DNA from: Alphaproteobacteria bacterium
GTDB taxonomy: Bacteria > Pseudomonadota > Alphaproteobacteria > Caulobacterales > Parvularculaceae
DNA: 35,279 bases
NCBI GenBank assembly: GCA_030433215.1
Contig: JAUIMC010000024.1
Span: forward strand, 1-35,279
Direction: 5' to 3'
A program made the translations under genes and the position numbers. Shown piece after piece: positions 17,199 through 27,450 of this stretch (its first letter is position 1; every line of letters starts with the position of its first letter). The notes below the pieces were generated by a model. The model was not told the DNA's origin and ran no database searches. It saw only the letters and a list, made by a program, of their open reading frames with translations.

Positions 17199-17714
17199 AT
17201 GACCGTCGTAATCCTGACCATCCATTCCCTCATCGTGCTGGCGCTGATCGGCGTTGTGCTGTTGCAGCGCTCCGACGGGGGCGCGCTCGGTCTCGGCGGC
17301 GGCGGGGGTGGCGGCGGCGGCTTCATGACCGGCCGCGGCGCGGCGAACGCGCTGACGCGCACCACCGCCATTCTGGCGGCGCTGTTTTTCGCCACCTCGG
17401 TGATCCTGGCGATTCGGGCCGGAACCGGCGACAATTCGGATGCGGTGCTGGACGAACTGACCGGCGCGGAAACCGAGGCCCCGGCCCCCGAACCGCGCAG
17501 CGTCGGCGACATGTCCGCTGAAGACCTGCTCAATTCCATCGGTTCTGAAGAAGACGCGGCCCCCGAGACCACGGAAGACCTCCTCAATGCGGAAGGCGTC
17601 GATGCGCCGGAAGCGCAGGCGGCCCCGGCCGGCGAGTCGTCAGACACGCCCGAAAACGCGGGCGAGCCCCAGCCGGAAACGCAGGATGACGCCAGCCAGG
17701 AACCCAACCAGTAA
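17199..17714 (+). CDS. secG: Preprotein translocase subunit SecG
   Basis: A small inner-membrane subunit of the SecYEG channel that aids SecA-driven export. The core (about 1-77) has two membrane helices (VVILTIHSLIVLALIGVVLLQ and TTAILAALFFATSVILAI). They flank the conserved loop LQRSDGGALGLGGG...FMTGRGAANALTRTT. The protein continues for another 95 or so residues, rich in Glu, Asp, Pro, Ala and Gln, making 171 in all against about 75-130 for many SecG proteins. Such acidic cytosolic or periplasmic tails occur in alphaproteobacterial SecG. tpiA, a common upstream neighbour, is not here. pyrG follows after 76 bases. Confidence 0.93.
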   Translation: MTVVILTIHSLIVLALIGVVLLQRSDGGALGLGGGGGGGGGFMTGRGAANALTRTTAILAALFFATSVILAIRAGTGDNSDAVLDELTGAETEAPAPEPRSVGDMSAEDLLNSIGSEEDAAPETTEDLLNAEGVDAPEAQAAPAGESSDTPENAGEPQPETQDDASQEPNQ

Positions 17715-17751
17715 GCGGTTCCCGGGCGGTTTCGCCGAAATTCAAAATTAG

Positions 17752-19422
<1,671 letters not shown>

Positions 19423-19509
19423 ATTGATGAAAACGGCGCCCTTCTGGGAAAATGAAGTTCGCTGATTTGCCGGCCGGACTTGGCGGACTCAATTGAATGA
19501 TCTTTGTCA

Positions 19510-19531
19510 GGCAAAGCGCTCGCGCTTTGCC
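19510..19531 (+). repeat. Hairpin downstream of pyrG
   Basis: GGCAAAGCG (19510-19518) pairs perfectly with CGCTTTGCC (19523-19531) around CTCG. It lies 88 bases past the pyrG stop. Without a U-run it is not a textbook terminator, but it could define the pyrG mRNA 3' end. Confidence 0.45.
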
Positions 19532-19597
19532 CGTTGCCGTACATAGGCTCGATCCCCACACAATCAGCGGCTTGCGGCGCATACCTAAAAGTTTCTT

Positions 19598-19626
19598 AAA
19601 AAAATCGTTCGCATTTGCGGAACGAT
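19598..19626 (-). terminator. Terminator-like hairpin facing left
   Basis: ATCGTTC (19604-19610) and GAACGAT (19620-19626) pair around a nine-base loop. On the minus strand the stem runs straight into seven T's. No minus-strand gene ends here (the nearest starts beyond 21 kb), so it may end an antisense transcript over the surface-protein gene, or stop spurious readthrough. Confidence 0.4.
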
Positions 19627-19677
19627 GAAGGCGCGCATGCGTTTCCCGGACATCGTAAATTTGGGAGCGTACCCAGT

Positions 19678-20274
19678 ATGAAGTTTAGAAATACCCTTAT
19701 CGCCGCCACCTTTGCCGCCGGTTCGGCGCTTGGCGCAGCCAACGCCGCGCCCTGCACTATCGGCACCTGCGACGTCACCGGCGGCCCTCTGTCAGAGACA
19801 AGTCCGGTCGCCATTCAGGACGTCAACGTCACGCCCGGCGTTTATGAAGCCGAAGGCAGTTTCGACGTCGGTCCTGGCGTTTCCGGCGCGAATGTATTCG
19901 CCGACATTGCTTTTGACGAAGTCTTGCCTGGCCAGACCGAAGTCGCCGCAGGCTTCTCCGATCTGATGATCGAATTCTCGCAGGAAGGAACCTCGCTCGG
20001 TTCTTTCCTCGTCACCAATGCCGATGGCACGACCGAGGGCGGCTCTTCCATTCAGAGCTTTGTGATCAGCCTGATCTCTTCGGCGGCCGTGGACTTTGAG
20101 ATTGACGGACTGGCGTTTCTGAATAGCGGCGCCTCGCTCCCTGATTTCAATTTCAATCTCGACGCCAAAATGAGCCCCGTTCCGGTGCCGGCGGCGCTGC
20201 CGTTGCTCCTGTCGGGTCTTCTCGGCCTTGGTTTCGCGACCCGTCGCAAACGCGATCCCCTCGCTTCCCAATAG
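19678..20274 (+). CDS. VPXPA-CTERM sorting domain-containing exported protein
   Basis: A 198-residue secreted protein. A Sec signal peptide (MKFRNTLIAATFAAGSALGAANA) is followed by a mature part with a CTIGTC pair near its start and a low-charge beta-rich body. The C-terminus carries the tripartite exosortase signal: VPVPAALP, a hydrophobic stretch (LLLSGLLGLGFA) and the basic tail TRRKR. Such proteins are cut and anchored at the surface by an exosortase, here probably the VPLPA-specific type encoded elsewhere. The body matches no family I can name. The ATG at 19678 is chosen over an open upstream extension because it gives the signal peptide and has GGGAG nearby. A strong terminator follows. 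Confidence 0.85.
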   Translation: MKFRNTLIAATFAAGSALGAANAAPCTIGTCDVTGGPLSETSPVAIQDVNVTPGVYEAEGSFDVGPGVSGANVFADIAFDEVLPGQTEVAAGFSDLMIEFSQEGTSLGSFLVTNADGTTEGGSSIQSFVISLISSAAVDFEIDGLAFLNSGASLPDFNFNLDAKMSPVPVPAALPLLLSGLLGLGFATRRKRDPLASQ

Positions 20275-20306
20275 GGAAGCACCCCCCGCGCAGCACGCGC
20301 AGACTG

Positions 20307-20337
20307 GACGCCGCAGGTTTTCTGCGGCGTCTTTTTT
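20307..20337 (+). terminator. Intrinsic terminator of the VPXPA-CTERM gene
   Basis: GACGCCGCAG (20307-20316) pairs perfectly with CTGCGGCGTC (20322-20331) around GTTTT and is followed by six T's (20332-20337). It lies 33 bases past the stop codon. The possible -35 of the next gene starts inside the T-run. Confidence 0.9.
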
Positions 20338-20364
20338 GCGTGAGGGGGCGACCGGGTCTAGGCT
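20336..20364 (+). promoter_or_regulatory. Possible promoter of the SDR gene
   Basis: TTGCGT (20336-20341), 17 bases, then TAGGCT (20359-20364). The pattern resembles the TTGC..-TAG.. promoters proposed here upstream of purM and the dienelactone hydrolase. It would begin transcription about 25 bases before the start codon. Confidence 0.33.
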
Positions 20365-20394
20365 CCGCCGGGATCAACCGAAGGAGCCTCCCCC

Positions 20395-21252
20395 TTGTAC
20401 AATTCCGTTCTCATCACCGGCGCCTCGAGCGGCATTGGCGAGGAATGCGCCGTCTATCTGGCTCATAAGGGCTTTCGCGTCTTCGCCGCGGCGCGGCGCA
20501 TCGACAAGCTGAAAGATCTGGCGGCTCTCGGGTCGGGGCGCATCACGCCCTTGCCCATGGACGTCACCGACGAGGCGTCCATCGCCGCCGCGTTCAAGAC
20601 CATCGCCGACGAAGGCGCGACGCTTTACGGCCTCGTCAACAATGCCGGCGCCTCTTCCATGGGGCCGCTTGAAAAACTTCCCGCCGAGGAATGGCGCGCG
20701 GTTTTCGAGACCAATGTCTTCGGGCTGGCCGCCGTGACGCGCGCCGCGCTGCCGCAGATGCGCGCGGCGGGGCGCGGACGCATCGTCAATATCGGTTCGC
20801 TCACGGGCCGCATCGCTTCGCCTTTTCAGGGCGTCTACGCCGCCTCCAAACATGCGGTGGAAGGCCTGTCGGATTCCCTGCGCCGCGAGCTCGTTCCCTA
20901 CGGCGTTAAAGTTTCCGTAGTGCGCCCCGGCGCAATCAACACGCCCTTCGGCGCCCATGAGGCGGAGATGCTTGCGCGCTATGAAACGGACGCGCCTTAT
21001 GGCGACCAGGTGAAGACGTTCAAGGCGTGGTTCGAGCGCCAGCACCCGGCAGCGCCCGGCCCTTCAGTCGTCGCCGAGGCGGTTCATCATGCCTTGACCG
21101 CCGAACGGCCGAAATCGCGCTATGTCGCCCCTCCGAAAATGGCCTATGCGCTGGCGCTCCGGAACCTGCTGCCGACCAGTCTCACAGACCGCATTCTGGA
21201 ACGGGTGAACGGCCTCGACGCGGCCCGGAAAAAAGCCGAAGGGCTGCGCTAA
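20395..21252 (+). CDS. Short-chain dehydrogenase/reductase (TTG start)
   Basis: A classical SDR of 285 residues, an NAD(P)-dependent oxidoreductase on an unknown alcohol or ketone. The cofactor motif TGASSGIG is at 8-15 and NNAG at 82-85. The catalytic set is Ser135, Tyr148 and Lys152 (VYAASK). Arg34 and Arg35 after the second strand (AAARR) suggest NADP(H). The PG motif (VVRPGAINTPF) is intact. The start is the TTG at 20395, supported by AAGGAG eight bases upstream and the exact family N-terminus; no ATG or GTG gives a complete Rossmann fold. It overlaps the end of ppx by four bases in convergent orientation. Confidence 0.92.
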   Translation: MYNSVLITGASSGIGEECAVYLAHKGFRVFAAARRIDKLKDLAALGSGRITPLPMDVTDEASIAAAFKTIADEGATLYGLVNNAGASSMGPLEKLPAEEWRAVFETNVFGLAAVTRAALPQMRAAGRGRIVNIGSLTGRIASPFQGVYAASKHAVEGLSDSLRRELVPYGVKVSVVRPGAINTPFGAHEAEMLARYETDAPYGDQVKTFKAWFERQHPAAPGPSVVAEAVHHALTAERPKSRYVAPPKMAYALALRNLLPTSLTDRILERVNGLDAARKKAEGLR

Positions 21253-22742
21253 TCCTCATAGGTTTCGCCGGCGGACGCATCGAAAGCCGAGGCCAGCGAA
21301 ACGAAGCGCCGGCGCGGGGTTTCTCCCATCAGGGCCTGACGGTCCGAGGGCGCGTTGAAAATGATTTCGCCGTCGCGCTTTTCGAGACGGCAGCCCTTGA
21401 GCGCCGAGGGCGCCTTCGGCGCAATCGCCGCCGCGAAACGCAAGGCCAGCCCGAATTGCGAGGCGCGCAGTTGCGCCTCTTCGGGCAGAAGCGCCATGGC
21501 CTGTTCATTGGGCGGCGGCGCCGACCGCCCCTGATGGCGCCGGAACAGGGCGAGCGCAATCCACAGGCGCTCCTCGTGGTTCACGGCAAAGAACGGCGCC
21601 CTCAGCGCCGTATCGAAAGCCTGGCGGCCTCTCAGATCGGGATGGAAATAGGCGCCGATATCGGCGAGCAGCGCCGTTCCGTAGCGAATACGCGCGCCCT
21701 CCGGATCGTCGCGCGCGAACAGGGGCTCGATCGCCTCGAAAGCCGCCTCCCCAAAGCCGGCGTCGGGCGCGAGCCGCTGGGCGTAAAACCGGCAGGCCTC
21801 CAGAAACGGATCGAGGATTTTTTCTTCCGCGGACAGCGCCGAATATAACAGCCCCTCGCGCACGCCGCCGGTGGAGACCACAACCTTGGTCGCCTTCATC
21901 CGGAGAAGCACCGCCTTCAGGACCGTCGAAGCGAGCGGCAGCGTATCGATGCGCCGGCGCGGAATGCCCGGGATCTCTTCCAGCGACTTGCGGCTGAGGC
22001 GCGCCAGGAGATCGCAAATCTCGATCACCTGCCCGACCGTCAGTTCGTAGTGATGAAGGACCGGCAGCGGATAGCCTTTGAGCCCCATGTGAATGCGGGC
22101 GATGGCCCGCCAGGCGCCGCCGACCGTGTAAAGCGTGTCGGAGACGCCGCTTCCGAGAAAGGTCACGCCCGACAGATGATCGTCGATGATCTTCCCGGCG
22201 ATCTTGGGATCGCCCTTCGCGGCCTGCATCAGGTTCAAGGGCCCCACGGGCAGGCTGACGCTGTCAGCGACTTCACCTGAAGAGAGCATGGCGAGTTCGA
22301 GACTGCCGCCGCCCATGTCGCCGACAATGCCCGTCGCGCCCGGCTCCACCAGGACGACGCCGAGCGCGGCGAGCTCGCCTTCCTGCGCGCCGGAGATCAC
22401 GTCGACATCGAAGCCGAGCGCGCGCGCCGCCTCGACAAAACGCGGCCCGTCTTTGGAGGCGCGCACCGCCGCCGTGGCGATGGCGGTCACCGGCGGGCGG
22501 CCGAGATCGTCGAGCACATGGCGGAAGCGGGCGAGCGTTGCGAGCGCATCGGAGACGGCGTCCGGATTGAGCCCGCCATCGTCGGTCATGTCGCGGCCGA
22601 GGCCGCACAGCGCTTTTTCATTACAGATCGCGATGGGCGCGCGGGGCGGGCCCTCATAAACGACAAGACGGACCGAGTTCGACCCGATGTCGACCACCGC
22701 CCGACGGTCGCTCAAGGGTGAAGATGTCTTCGGCGCCGCCAT
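21249..22742 (-). CDS. ppx: Exopolyphosphatase, Ppx/GppA family
   Basis: It hydrolyses terminal phosphates from polyphosphate (or pppGpp in GppA-type members); 497 residues. The actin-like ASKHA fold shows phosphate motif 1 (VVDIGSNSVRLVVYEG) near the N-terminus and motif 2 (VGDMGGGSLELAM). The middle has the conserved GVSDTLYTVGGAWRAIA and IPGIPRRRIDTLPLAS. A C-terminal HD-like helical region has the RYGTALLADIGAYFHPD and NHEERLWIALALF segments. It follows ppk1 by 74 bases, so enzymes that make and degrade polyphosphate are co-encoded. The split between Ppx and GppA activity cannot be settled from sequence alone; the operon favours polyphosphate. Confidence 0.94.
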   Translation of the reverse strand: MAAPKTSSPLSDRRAVVDIGSNSVRLVVYEGPPRAPIAICNEKALCGLGRDMTDDGGLNPDAVSDALATLARFRHVLDDLGRPPVTAIATAAVRASKDGPRFVEAARALGFDVDVISGAQEGELAALGVVLVEPGATGIVGDMGGGSLELAMLSSGEVADSVSLPVGPLNLMQAAKGDPKIAGKIIDDHLSGVTFLGSGVSDTLYTVGGAWRAIARIHMGLKGYPLPVLHHYELTVGQVIEICDLLARLSRKSLEEIPGIPRRRIDTLPLASTVLKAVLLRMKATKVVVSTGGVREGLLYSALSAEEKILDPFLEACRFYAQRLAPDAGFGEAAFEAIEPLFARDDPEGARIRYGTALLADIGAYFHPDLRGRQAFDTALRAPFFAVNHEERLWIALALFRRHQGRSAPPPNEQAMALLPEEAQLRASQFGLALRFAAAIAPKAPSALKGCRLEKRDGEIIFNAPSDRQALMGETPRRRFVSLASAFDASAGETYED

Positions 22743-22816
22743 CTTATCATTCGTACTTTGTCTTCAACTGTAAAAGCGCAATCAGTACTCTTTCCCGATT
22801 CGATGCGCCGCCACCC

Positions 22817-24997
22817 CTATTTCCGCCTTTTGAGCTCGCGCGGGGCGTTATATTCGATGGCGCCGCCGCGGCCTGAGAGAGACGGATTGGTCATCATGTA
22901 TGTGTGGACGTTGAAGACCTCGCCCTCAGCGGACGGCTTCACGCGCTCATAGGAGCCGTCATATTTCAGAACCCAGCTTTGCGCCTCGTCATTGAGATTG
23001 GCGACCATAATGTAATCGAGAATCTGGCTGTGCACGGTCGGGTTTTCGATGGGACAGAAGACCTCGACGCGGCGATTGAGATTGCGCGGCATCAGGTCCG
23101 CCGACGAGACGAACACCTTCGCGCCCGGATTGGGCAGGCTGTCCCCGGCGCCGAAGCAGTAAATGCGCGCATGTTCAAGAAACCGTCCCACAATGCTCTT
23201 GACACGGATGTTTTCCGACAGCCCCGGAACGCCCGGACGCAGGCAGCAAATGCCCCGCACGACGAGCTCGATCTTCACGCCGGCGTTCGAGGCTTCGTAG
23301 AACTTGTCGATCAGATCGCCGTCCACCAGCGCGTTCATCTTCGCCCAGATCGAGGCGGGCTTGCCCTTGGCGGCGTTGCGGATTTCCTTGTCGATAAGCT
23401 TGGTGATGTATTGGCGCGCATTCAACGGCGCGACGGCGAATTTCTCGAATTCCTTCGGCGCAGCGTAACCGGTGATGAAGTTGAAGACCTTGGCGGCGTC
23501 GCGCCCGATCGACGGGTCGCAGGTGAAAAGCGACAGGTCGGTGTACACTTTCGCCGTGATCGGGTGGTAGTTGCCCGTGCCCACATGGGTGTAGGTGCGC
23601 GCGCCGGTCTCTTCCTGCCGGACCACAAGCGACAGTTTCGCGTGGGTCTTATATTCGAGGAAGCCGTAGACCACGTTGACGCCGGCGCGCTCGAGCGCCC
23701 GCGCCCAGCGGATATTCGCCTCTTCATCGAAACGAGCTTTCAGCTCCACCAGCGCGGTAACGTTCTTGCCGGCCTCCGCCGCCTCGATCAGCGCCTCGAC
23801 GATGGGCGATTGTTTCGAGGTGCGGTAGAGCGTCTGCTTGATGGCGACGACTTTGGGGTCGGCGGCGGCCTGTTTCAGAAACTGCACCACCACGTCGAAC
23901 GACTCGTAAGGGTGGTGGACGAGAATGTCCTTGGCGCGGATGGCGGAAAAACAATCGCCGCCATGCTCGCGGATGCGTTCAGGAAAGCGCGCTTCGAAAG
24001 GCGCGAACTGGATGTCCGGCCGGTCGGGGGGGATCAGCTCGTTGGTCTGGGCGAGCCCCAGAATGCCGTCCACGGTGATGACGTCCTGGGGCGTCGCCTG
24101 CAGGCGTTCGCGAATGAGGTCGCGCAAATGATCAGGCGTGATGGAGTCGATCTTCACGCGAATGACGTCGCCGCGCCGACGGCGCTTCAGCATGGTTTCA
24201 AAGACGCGCACCAGGTCTTCGGCTTCTTCCTCGATCTCCACATCAGAGTCGCGCAGAACCCGGAAGGCGCCGTGCGCCATGATCTCGAAACCCGGAAAGA
24301 CATGCTGGATGAAACGCACGATGGTCTTTTCGAGCGAAACATAGCGGACGGATTTGCGCGCGTCGTCGGAACCGGGCGCGTCCGGCAGACGGATGAAGCG
24401 CCCGATTTTCACCGGCACCGGCAACAGCGCTTCAAGGAGACTGCCGTCGGTGCGCTTCAGCTCGAAACACAAAACGAAGCCGAGATTGGGCACGAAGGGA
24501 AAGGGGTGCGCCGGATCGAGAGCAAGCGGCGTCAGGATCGGAAAGATATTCGACTGGAACTCCTGTTCCAGCCATTCGAGATCCGCCTCGGTCAGCTCGT
24601 CGTCCTCGAGCACGAGAACGCCCGCCTCGCGCATCAGGGGCCGCAGCTCGCGCCAGCAGCGCTGCTGCTCGTCCATCAGCGCCGCCGCCTGGTCGGTGAT
24701 GAGCGCGAGCTGTTCCTGCGCAGACATGCCTTCCTGGCTGACAACGGGCACGCCCTCGCGCACCTGCCCGCGCAGGCCCGCAACACGCACCATGAAAAAC
24801 TCATCGAGATTGCTCGCGGAGATCGACAGGAATCTCAAACGTTCGAGCAGCGGATGATTTTCGTTGAACGCCTCTTCGAGCACCCGCCCGTTAAAGGCGA
24901 GCCACGAGGTTTCACGGTTGATGAAACGCAAGGGCGAGTCAGGCGCAATCATTGCGGCCCCTTCCAGCCCCTGTCTTACGCCGTCATCGGCAGCCAT
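22817..24997 (-). CDS. ppk: Polyphosphate kinase 1
   Basis: It reversibly polymerises the gamma-phosphate of ATP into inorganic polyphosphate at the membrane periphery; 726 residues. The N domain begins [20 protein letters not shown]. The autophosphorylated histidine is H452 ([11 protein letters not shown]) and the second essential histidine is H609 ([11 protein letters not shown]). Their spacing of 157 equals that of E. coli H435 and H592. The [10 protein letters not shown] end block is intact. The ATG at 24997 has AAAAGG about nine bases upstream and fits the family. A longer open frame to 25108 runs into hdaA and is rejected. It lies between hdaA (31-base gap) and ppx. Confidence 0.97.
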   Translation of the reverse strand: MAADDGVRQGLEGAAMIAPDSPLRFINRETSWLAFNGRVLEEAFNENHPLLERLRFLSISASNLDEFFMVRVAGLRGQVREGVPVVSQEGMSAQEQLALITDQAAALMDEQQRCWRELRPLMREAGVLVLEDDELTEADLEWLEQEFQSNIFPILTPLALDPAHPFPFVPNLGFVLCFELKRTDGSLLEALLPVPVKIGRFIRLPDAPGSDDARKSVRYVSLEKTIVRFIQHVFPGFEIMAHGAFRVLRDSDVEIEEEAEDLVRVFETMLKRRRRGDVIRVKIDSITPDHLRDLIRERLQATPQDVITVDGILGLAQTNELIPPDRPDIQFAPFEARFPERIREHGGDCFSAIRAKDILVHHPYESFDVVVQFLKQAAADPKVVAIKQTLYRTSKQSPIVEALIEAAEAGKNVTALVELKARFDEEANIRWARALERAGVNVVYGFLEYKTHAKLSLVVRQEETGARTYTHVGTGNYHPITAKVYTDLSLFTCDPSIGRDAAKVFNFITGYAAPKEFEKFAVAPLNARQYITKLIDKEIRNAAKGKPASIWAKMNALVDGDLIDKFYEASNAGVKIELVVRGICCLRPGVPGLSENIRVKSIVGRFLEHARIYCFGAGDSLPNPGAKVFVSSADLMPRNLNRRVEVFCPIENPTVHSQILDYIMVANLNDEAQSWVLKYDGSYERVKPSAEGEVFNVHTYMMTNPSLSGRGGAIEYNAPRELKRRK

Positions 24998-25028
24998 CGC
25001 GTTCGCCTTTTGAATACCCAAAAGTCTT

Positions 25029-25736
25029 TTATGGCGCCGGATCGCCTTCAGAAAGGTTATCAAGAAGTTTTTGGACGAATGGCGTCGTGATTTTCCGCTT
25101 TTCTTCAAGCGCGGCGCGGTCTGCGAGGGCGACGAAGGCCCGCGCGGCGGCGAAGGTGCGCGGCAGGCGCGGCGCGGCGTAGTCGATCACCTGGGGCGAA
25201 ACCGAGACCTGGCGGTCGCGGAAGCCCTTGGCGATGACGGCGCGGATCAGCGCCTCATCGGGGTCAGCGAGCACGGCCCGCGGAGCGGCCTCGATGCGGG
25301 TTCTCAGATCCTTCAATCCCATGGACCAGGCGGACGGATGCCCCTCGCCCGCCAGAATGAAGCGCCGTCCGGCGCCGGCCCCGCTCTCGAGCGCGGCGAT
25401 AAAGGCGTGCGGGTCCGAGGCGGGCATGTCGTCGACAATCGCGAGCGGCGCCGGCGGCGCGGCGGCGAGGTCTTCGGCGCTCATAAGGGCCGGACTGAAC
25501 TCCTCGGTCAGCGCTCGCGCGAAATGCGTCTTGCCGGCGCCTTGCGGCCCGCACACGACCAGCACCGGCTCCTGCGAGGCGAGCCACGCCTCGCCGGCCC
25601 GCCACGCCGTTTCATTCGCATCGGCGCGCACGAAAGCCGCGCGCTCGTAGCGCGGCGGCGCATTCGGCAGATCAAGCGGAAGCTGGCGCACGCCGTCCCG
25701 TTTGGAAGCATGCGCGCCCTGGTCATGACTGGACAT
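25029..25736 (-). CDS. hdaA: HdaA, DnaA-homologous regulator of replication initiation
   Basis: A 235-residue DnaA-like AAA+ protein lacking the DNA-binding domain, the class that with the sliding clamp promotes hydrolysis of DnaA-ATP and prevents re-initiation. A clamp-binding motif QLPLDL is at 18-23. Walker A is GPQGAGKT (63-70), and a reduced Walker B appears as LAIVDDM. The sensor-2 part is visible as the C-terminal helices ([16 protein letters not shown]). It is 24 bases after the DUF2066 gene and 31 before ppk, all on one strand. This neighbourhood is familiar in alphaproteobacteria. In this class HdaA levels are tied to the cell cycle and starvation. Confidence 0.93.
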   Translation of the reverse strand: MSSHDQGAHASKRDGVRQLPLDLPNAPPRYERAAFVRADANETAWRAGEAWLASQEPVLVVCGPQGAGKTHFARALTEEFSPALMSAEDLAAAPPAPLAIVDDMPASDPHAFIAALESGAGAGRRFILAGEGHPSAWSMGLKDLRTRIEAAPRAVLADPDEALIRAVIAKGFRDRQVSVSPQVIDYAAPRLPRTFAAARAFVALADRAALEEKRKITTPFVQKLLDNLSEGDPAP

Positions 25737-25760
25737 AGAAACTCAGCGGAGCATCCGCCC

Positions 25761-27239
25761 TTAATATTGCTGAACCCGCGTTTCGTCCCCGGCGCCGAAA
25801 CTGGCCGGCTGCACCGGCGAGACGGCGTCGGCTCCTTCGAAACGGCTGCGGCGGTCGCGCAGGCGCATCTCCTGCGCCGTTGCCGGCGTCGCCACCAGCC
25901 ACCGCTCGCCGTCCTGCGTCCACAGGACAAGCCCCTGCGCTTCCATGGCGACGATCAGCTTTTGCGGATCGCCATAAGCGCGCACCAGCATCTCCGCGCC
26001 GCGCCGCGAGAGCGAGCGCACCTGCACCGACCCCACAAGCGGCGTCGAGATCAGCGCCGCGCGAATTTTCGCCCATTCGCCGAGCGAGCGGAAATAGGCG
26101 CTCGCCTCAAGCAAAGCCGCTTCGGTGTGGTCGATCAGGGTCTGCTTCTTCCAGGGCTTGGCGTGCTTGGCGATCACGACTTCGATCGCCTCCTCGGCAA
26201 GCGTCGGAAAATTGGCCGCGGGCCTGCGGAACCAGGACTCGGCGAGCACGTCGCCGGGCTTGGCGAGATTGAAACTGTTGCTGTCAGGTCCTTGCGCCGC
26301 CATGCCAAAACCGGACTGATCGGCGGCGCCCGCAGCGTCAGCGCCATACCGGTCCATCAGGGCGTCTTCTTCCTCGATGATCTCGGCGCTTTCGCGATAA
26401 CCGTTGATCAGACGCACGCGCAGAATGTACTCGTCATTCTCCTGGCGCAAAAACGCATGGGCGACGATCACCTGGCTCACGGCGTAGCGGTCGGCGATGC
26501 TGGCGAGCGCGGTTTCGTCGATATTGAGCGCTTCGCGCGGACCGATGGCGGCGGAATCCTCAAGATCGCCGAGCGGCGCCGTCATCGGCGTCAGCTCATT
26601 GTTGTAAGGACGGACCTTCCAAGCCGCCATCCAGGGATTGTTTTCTTCCCAGAGATAGAGGCCGTTTTCGGTTTGCAGCACCGGCAGCACCAGCGCCGTG
26701 CGGGTCTGGGCTTCGGAATAGGGAATCTCCGCGTCGCGTAAGAGCTTGCGGATCGCGGACGGCTTGAACCGGTAGGTGATAAAAGCGCGGTAGGTCTTGG
26801 CGGAGCTTTTCTCGTTATAGACCTCGAAGCCGGATTCGAGTTCTTCGAGCATGTCGTCGCTCAAGGTGATGACCGGGCGCGGCTCGGGACCGAAATTGCT
26901 GAAATCGGCGGGGAGCTCGCCGGAGGGCGTCTCGGGCAAAGCGGTTTCCGCTTCGGGCGCCGCCTCGTCCATCGTCTCGTCCATGTCCGCGGCGACGCTC
27001 GGCAGGTAGGGCCAGTCCTCCTCGACCGTCAGGCGGCGCAAGAGAATTTCGATGGCTTTGCGCCGGCCCTGGGTCTGGGCGAGATTCTTGGCCGCGGTGG
27101 CGCTGTTCGCCTCCGCCTGAACCGAAACGCGGGGCACCACGAAAACATCGTCGCCCGCCGCCAGCGCCGTCGACAGCCCCGCCAGTAAGGCGGAGGCCAG
27201 CATCGCCATCAGAACCGCTGCTTGCCGCAAAATGCTCAT
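25761..27239 (-). CDS. DUF2066 domain-containing exported protein
   Basis: A 492-residue protein with a Sec signal peptide (ILRQAAVLMAMLASALLAGLSTALAA), so probably periplasmic. The DUF2066 part follows: VSVQAEANSATAAKNLAQTQGRRKAIEILLRRL near the N-terminus, then a VYNEKSSAKTYRAFITYRFKP region and IPYSEAQTRTALVLPV. A central block (ENNPWMAAWKVRPYNNELTPMTAPLGDLED) is also typical. No function is known for the family. It is first in the unit with hdaA, ppk and ppx and has GGAG six bases before the ATG. A -10-like TATACT lies about 30 bases upstream. Confidence 0.82.
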   Translation of the reverse strand: MSILRQAAVLMAMLASALLAGLSTALAAGDDVFVVPRVSVQAEANSATAAKNLAQTQGRRKAIEILLRRLTVEEDWPYLPSVAADMDETMDEAAPEAETALPETPSGELPADFSNFGPEPRPVITLSDDMLEELESGFEVYNEKSSAKTYRAFITYRFKPSAIRKLLRDAEIPYSEAQTRTALVLPVLQTENGLYLWEENNPWMAAWKVRPYNNELTPMTAPLGDLEDSAAIGPREALNIDETALASIADRYAVSQVIVAHAFLRQENDEYILRVRLINGYRESAEIIEEEDALMDRYGADAAGAADQSGFGMAAQGPDSNSFNLAKPGDVLAESWFRRPAANFPTLAEEAIEVVIAKHAKPWKKQTLIDHTEAALLEASAYFRSLGEWAKIRAALISTPLVGSVQVRSLSRRGAEMLVRAYGDPQKLIVAMEAQGLVLWTQDGERWLVATPATAQEMRLRDRRSRFEGADAVSPVQPASFGAGDETRVQQY

Positions 27240-27267
27240 CCAGAACTCCGTTGTCAGGCCGGTTGCG

Positions 27268-27273
27268 AGTATA
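27268..27273 (-). promoter_or_regulatory. Possible -10 of the DUF2066-hdaA-ppk-ppx unit
   Basis: On the minus strand TATACT lies about 29 bases before the DUF2066 start. The sequence 17 bases further upstream (TATAAA) is a poor -35, so this promoter may need an activator or a different sigma factor. Confidence 0.33.
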
Positions 27274-27387
27274 GTCGCCGATTGCGACCGTTTATAGCCG
27301 GGCGCGCCCCGGGAAACGACCCCGAATCGCCGGAATTGCTTATATTTCAGGCGCGCCGCCCCCTGGCGGCGGCGTCACGGCGGGCGC

Positions 27388-27417
27388 TTGACGAAGAAGG
27401 GCGCAGCCCAGCATAAA
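27388..27417 (+). promoter_or_regulatory. Possible promoter of the serine hydrolase gene
   Basis: TTGACG (27388-27393), 18 bases, then CATAAA (27412-27417), about 33 bases before the preferred ATG at 27451. It lies in the divergent region shared with the DUF2066 operon. Confidence 0.38.
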
Positions 27418-27450
27418 TCTTGCTTTGTTCCCCGCATGGAGTTTTCGCGC

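Noticed and set aside
22904-25090. A 728-codon plus-strand open frame opposite ppk
   Set aside because: It mirrors ppk almost end to end, with no ribosome-binding site and no recognisable motif. It is the longest shadow frame in the window but still an effect of codon bias.
25071-26741. A 556-codon plus-strand frame opposite hdaA and the DUF2066 gene
   Set aside because: It crosses two recognised genes in antisense and has shadow-type composition.
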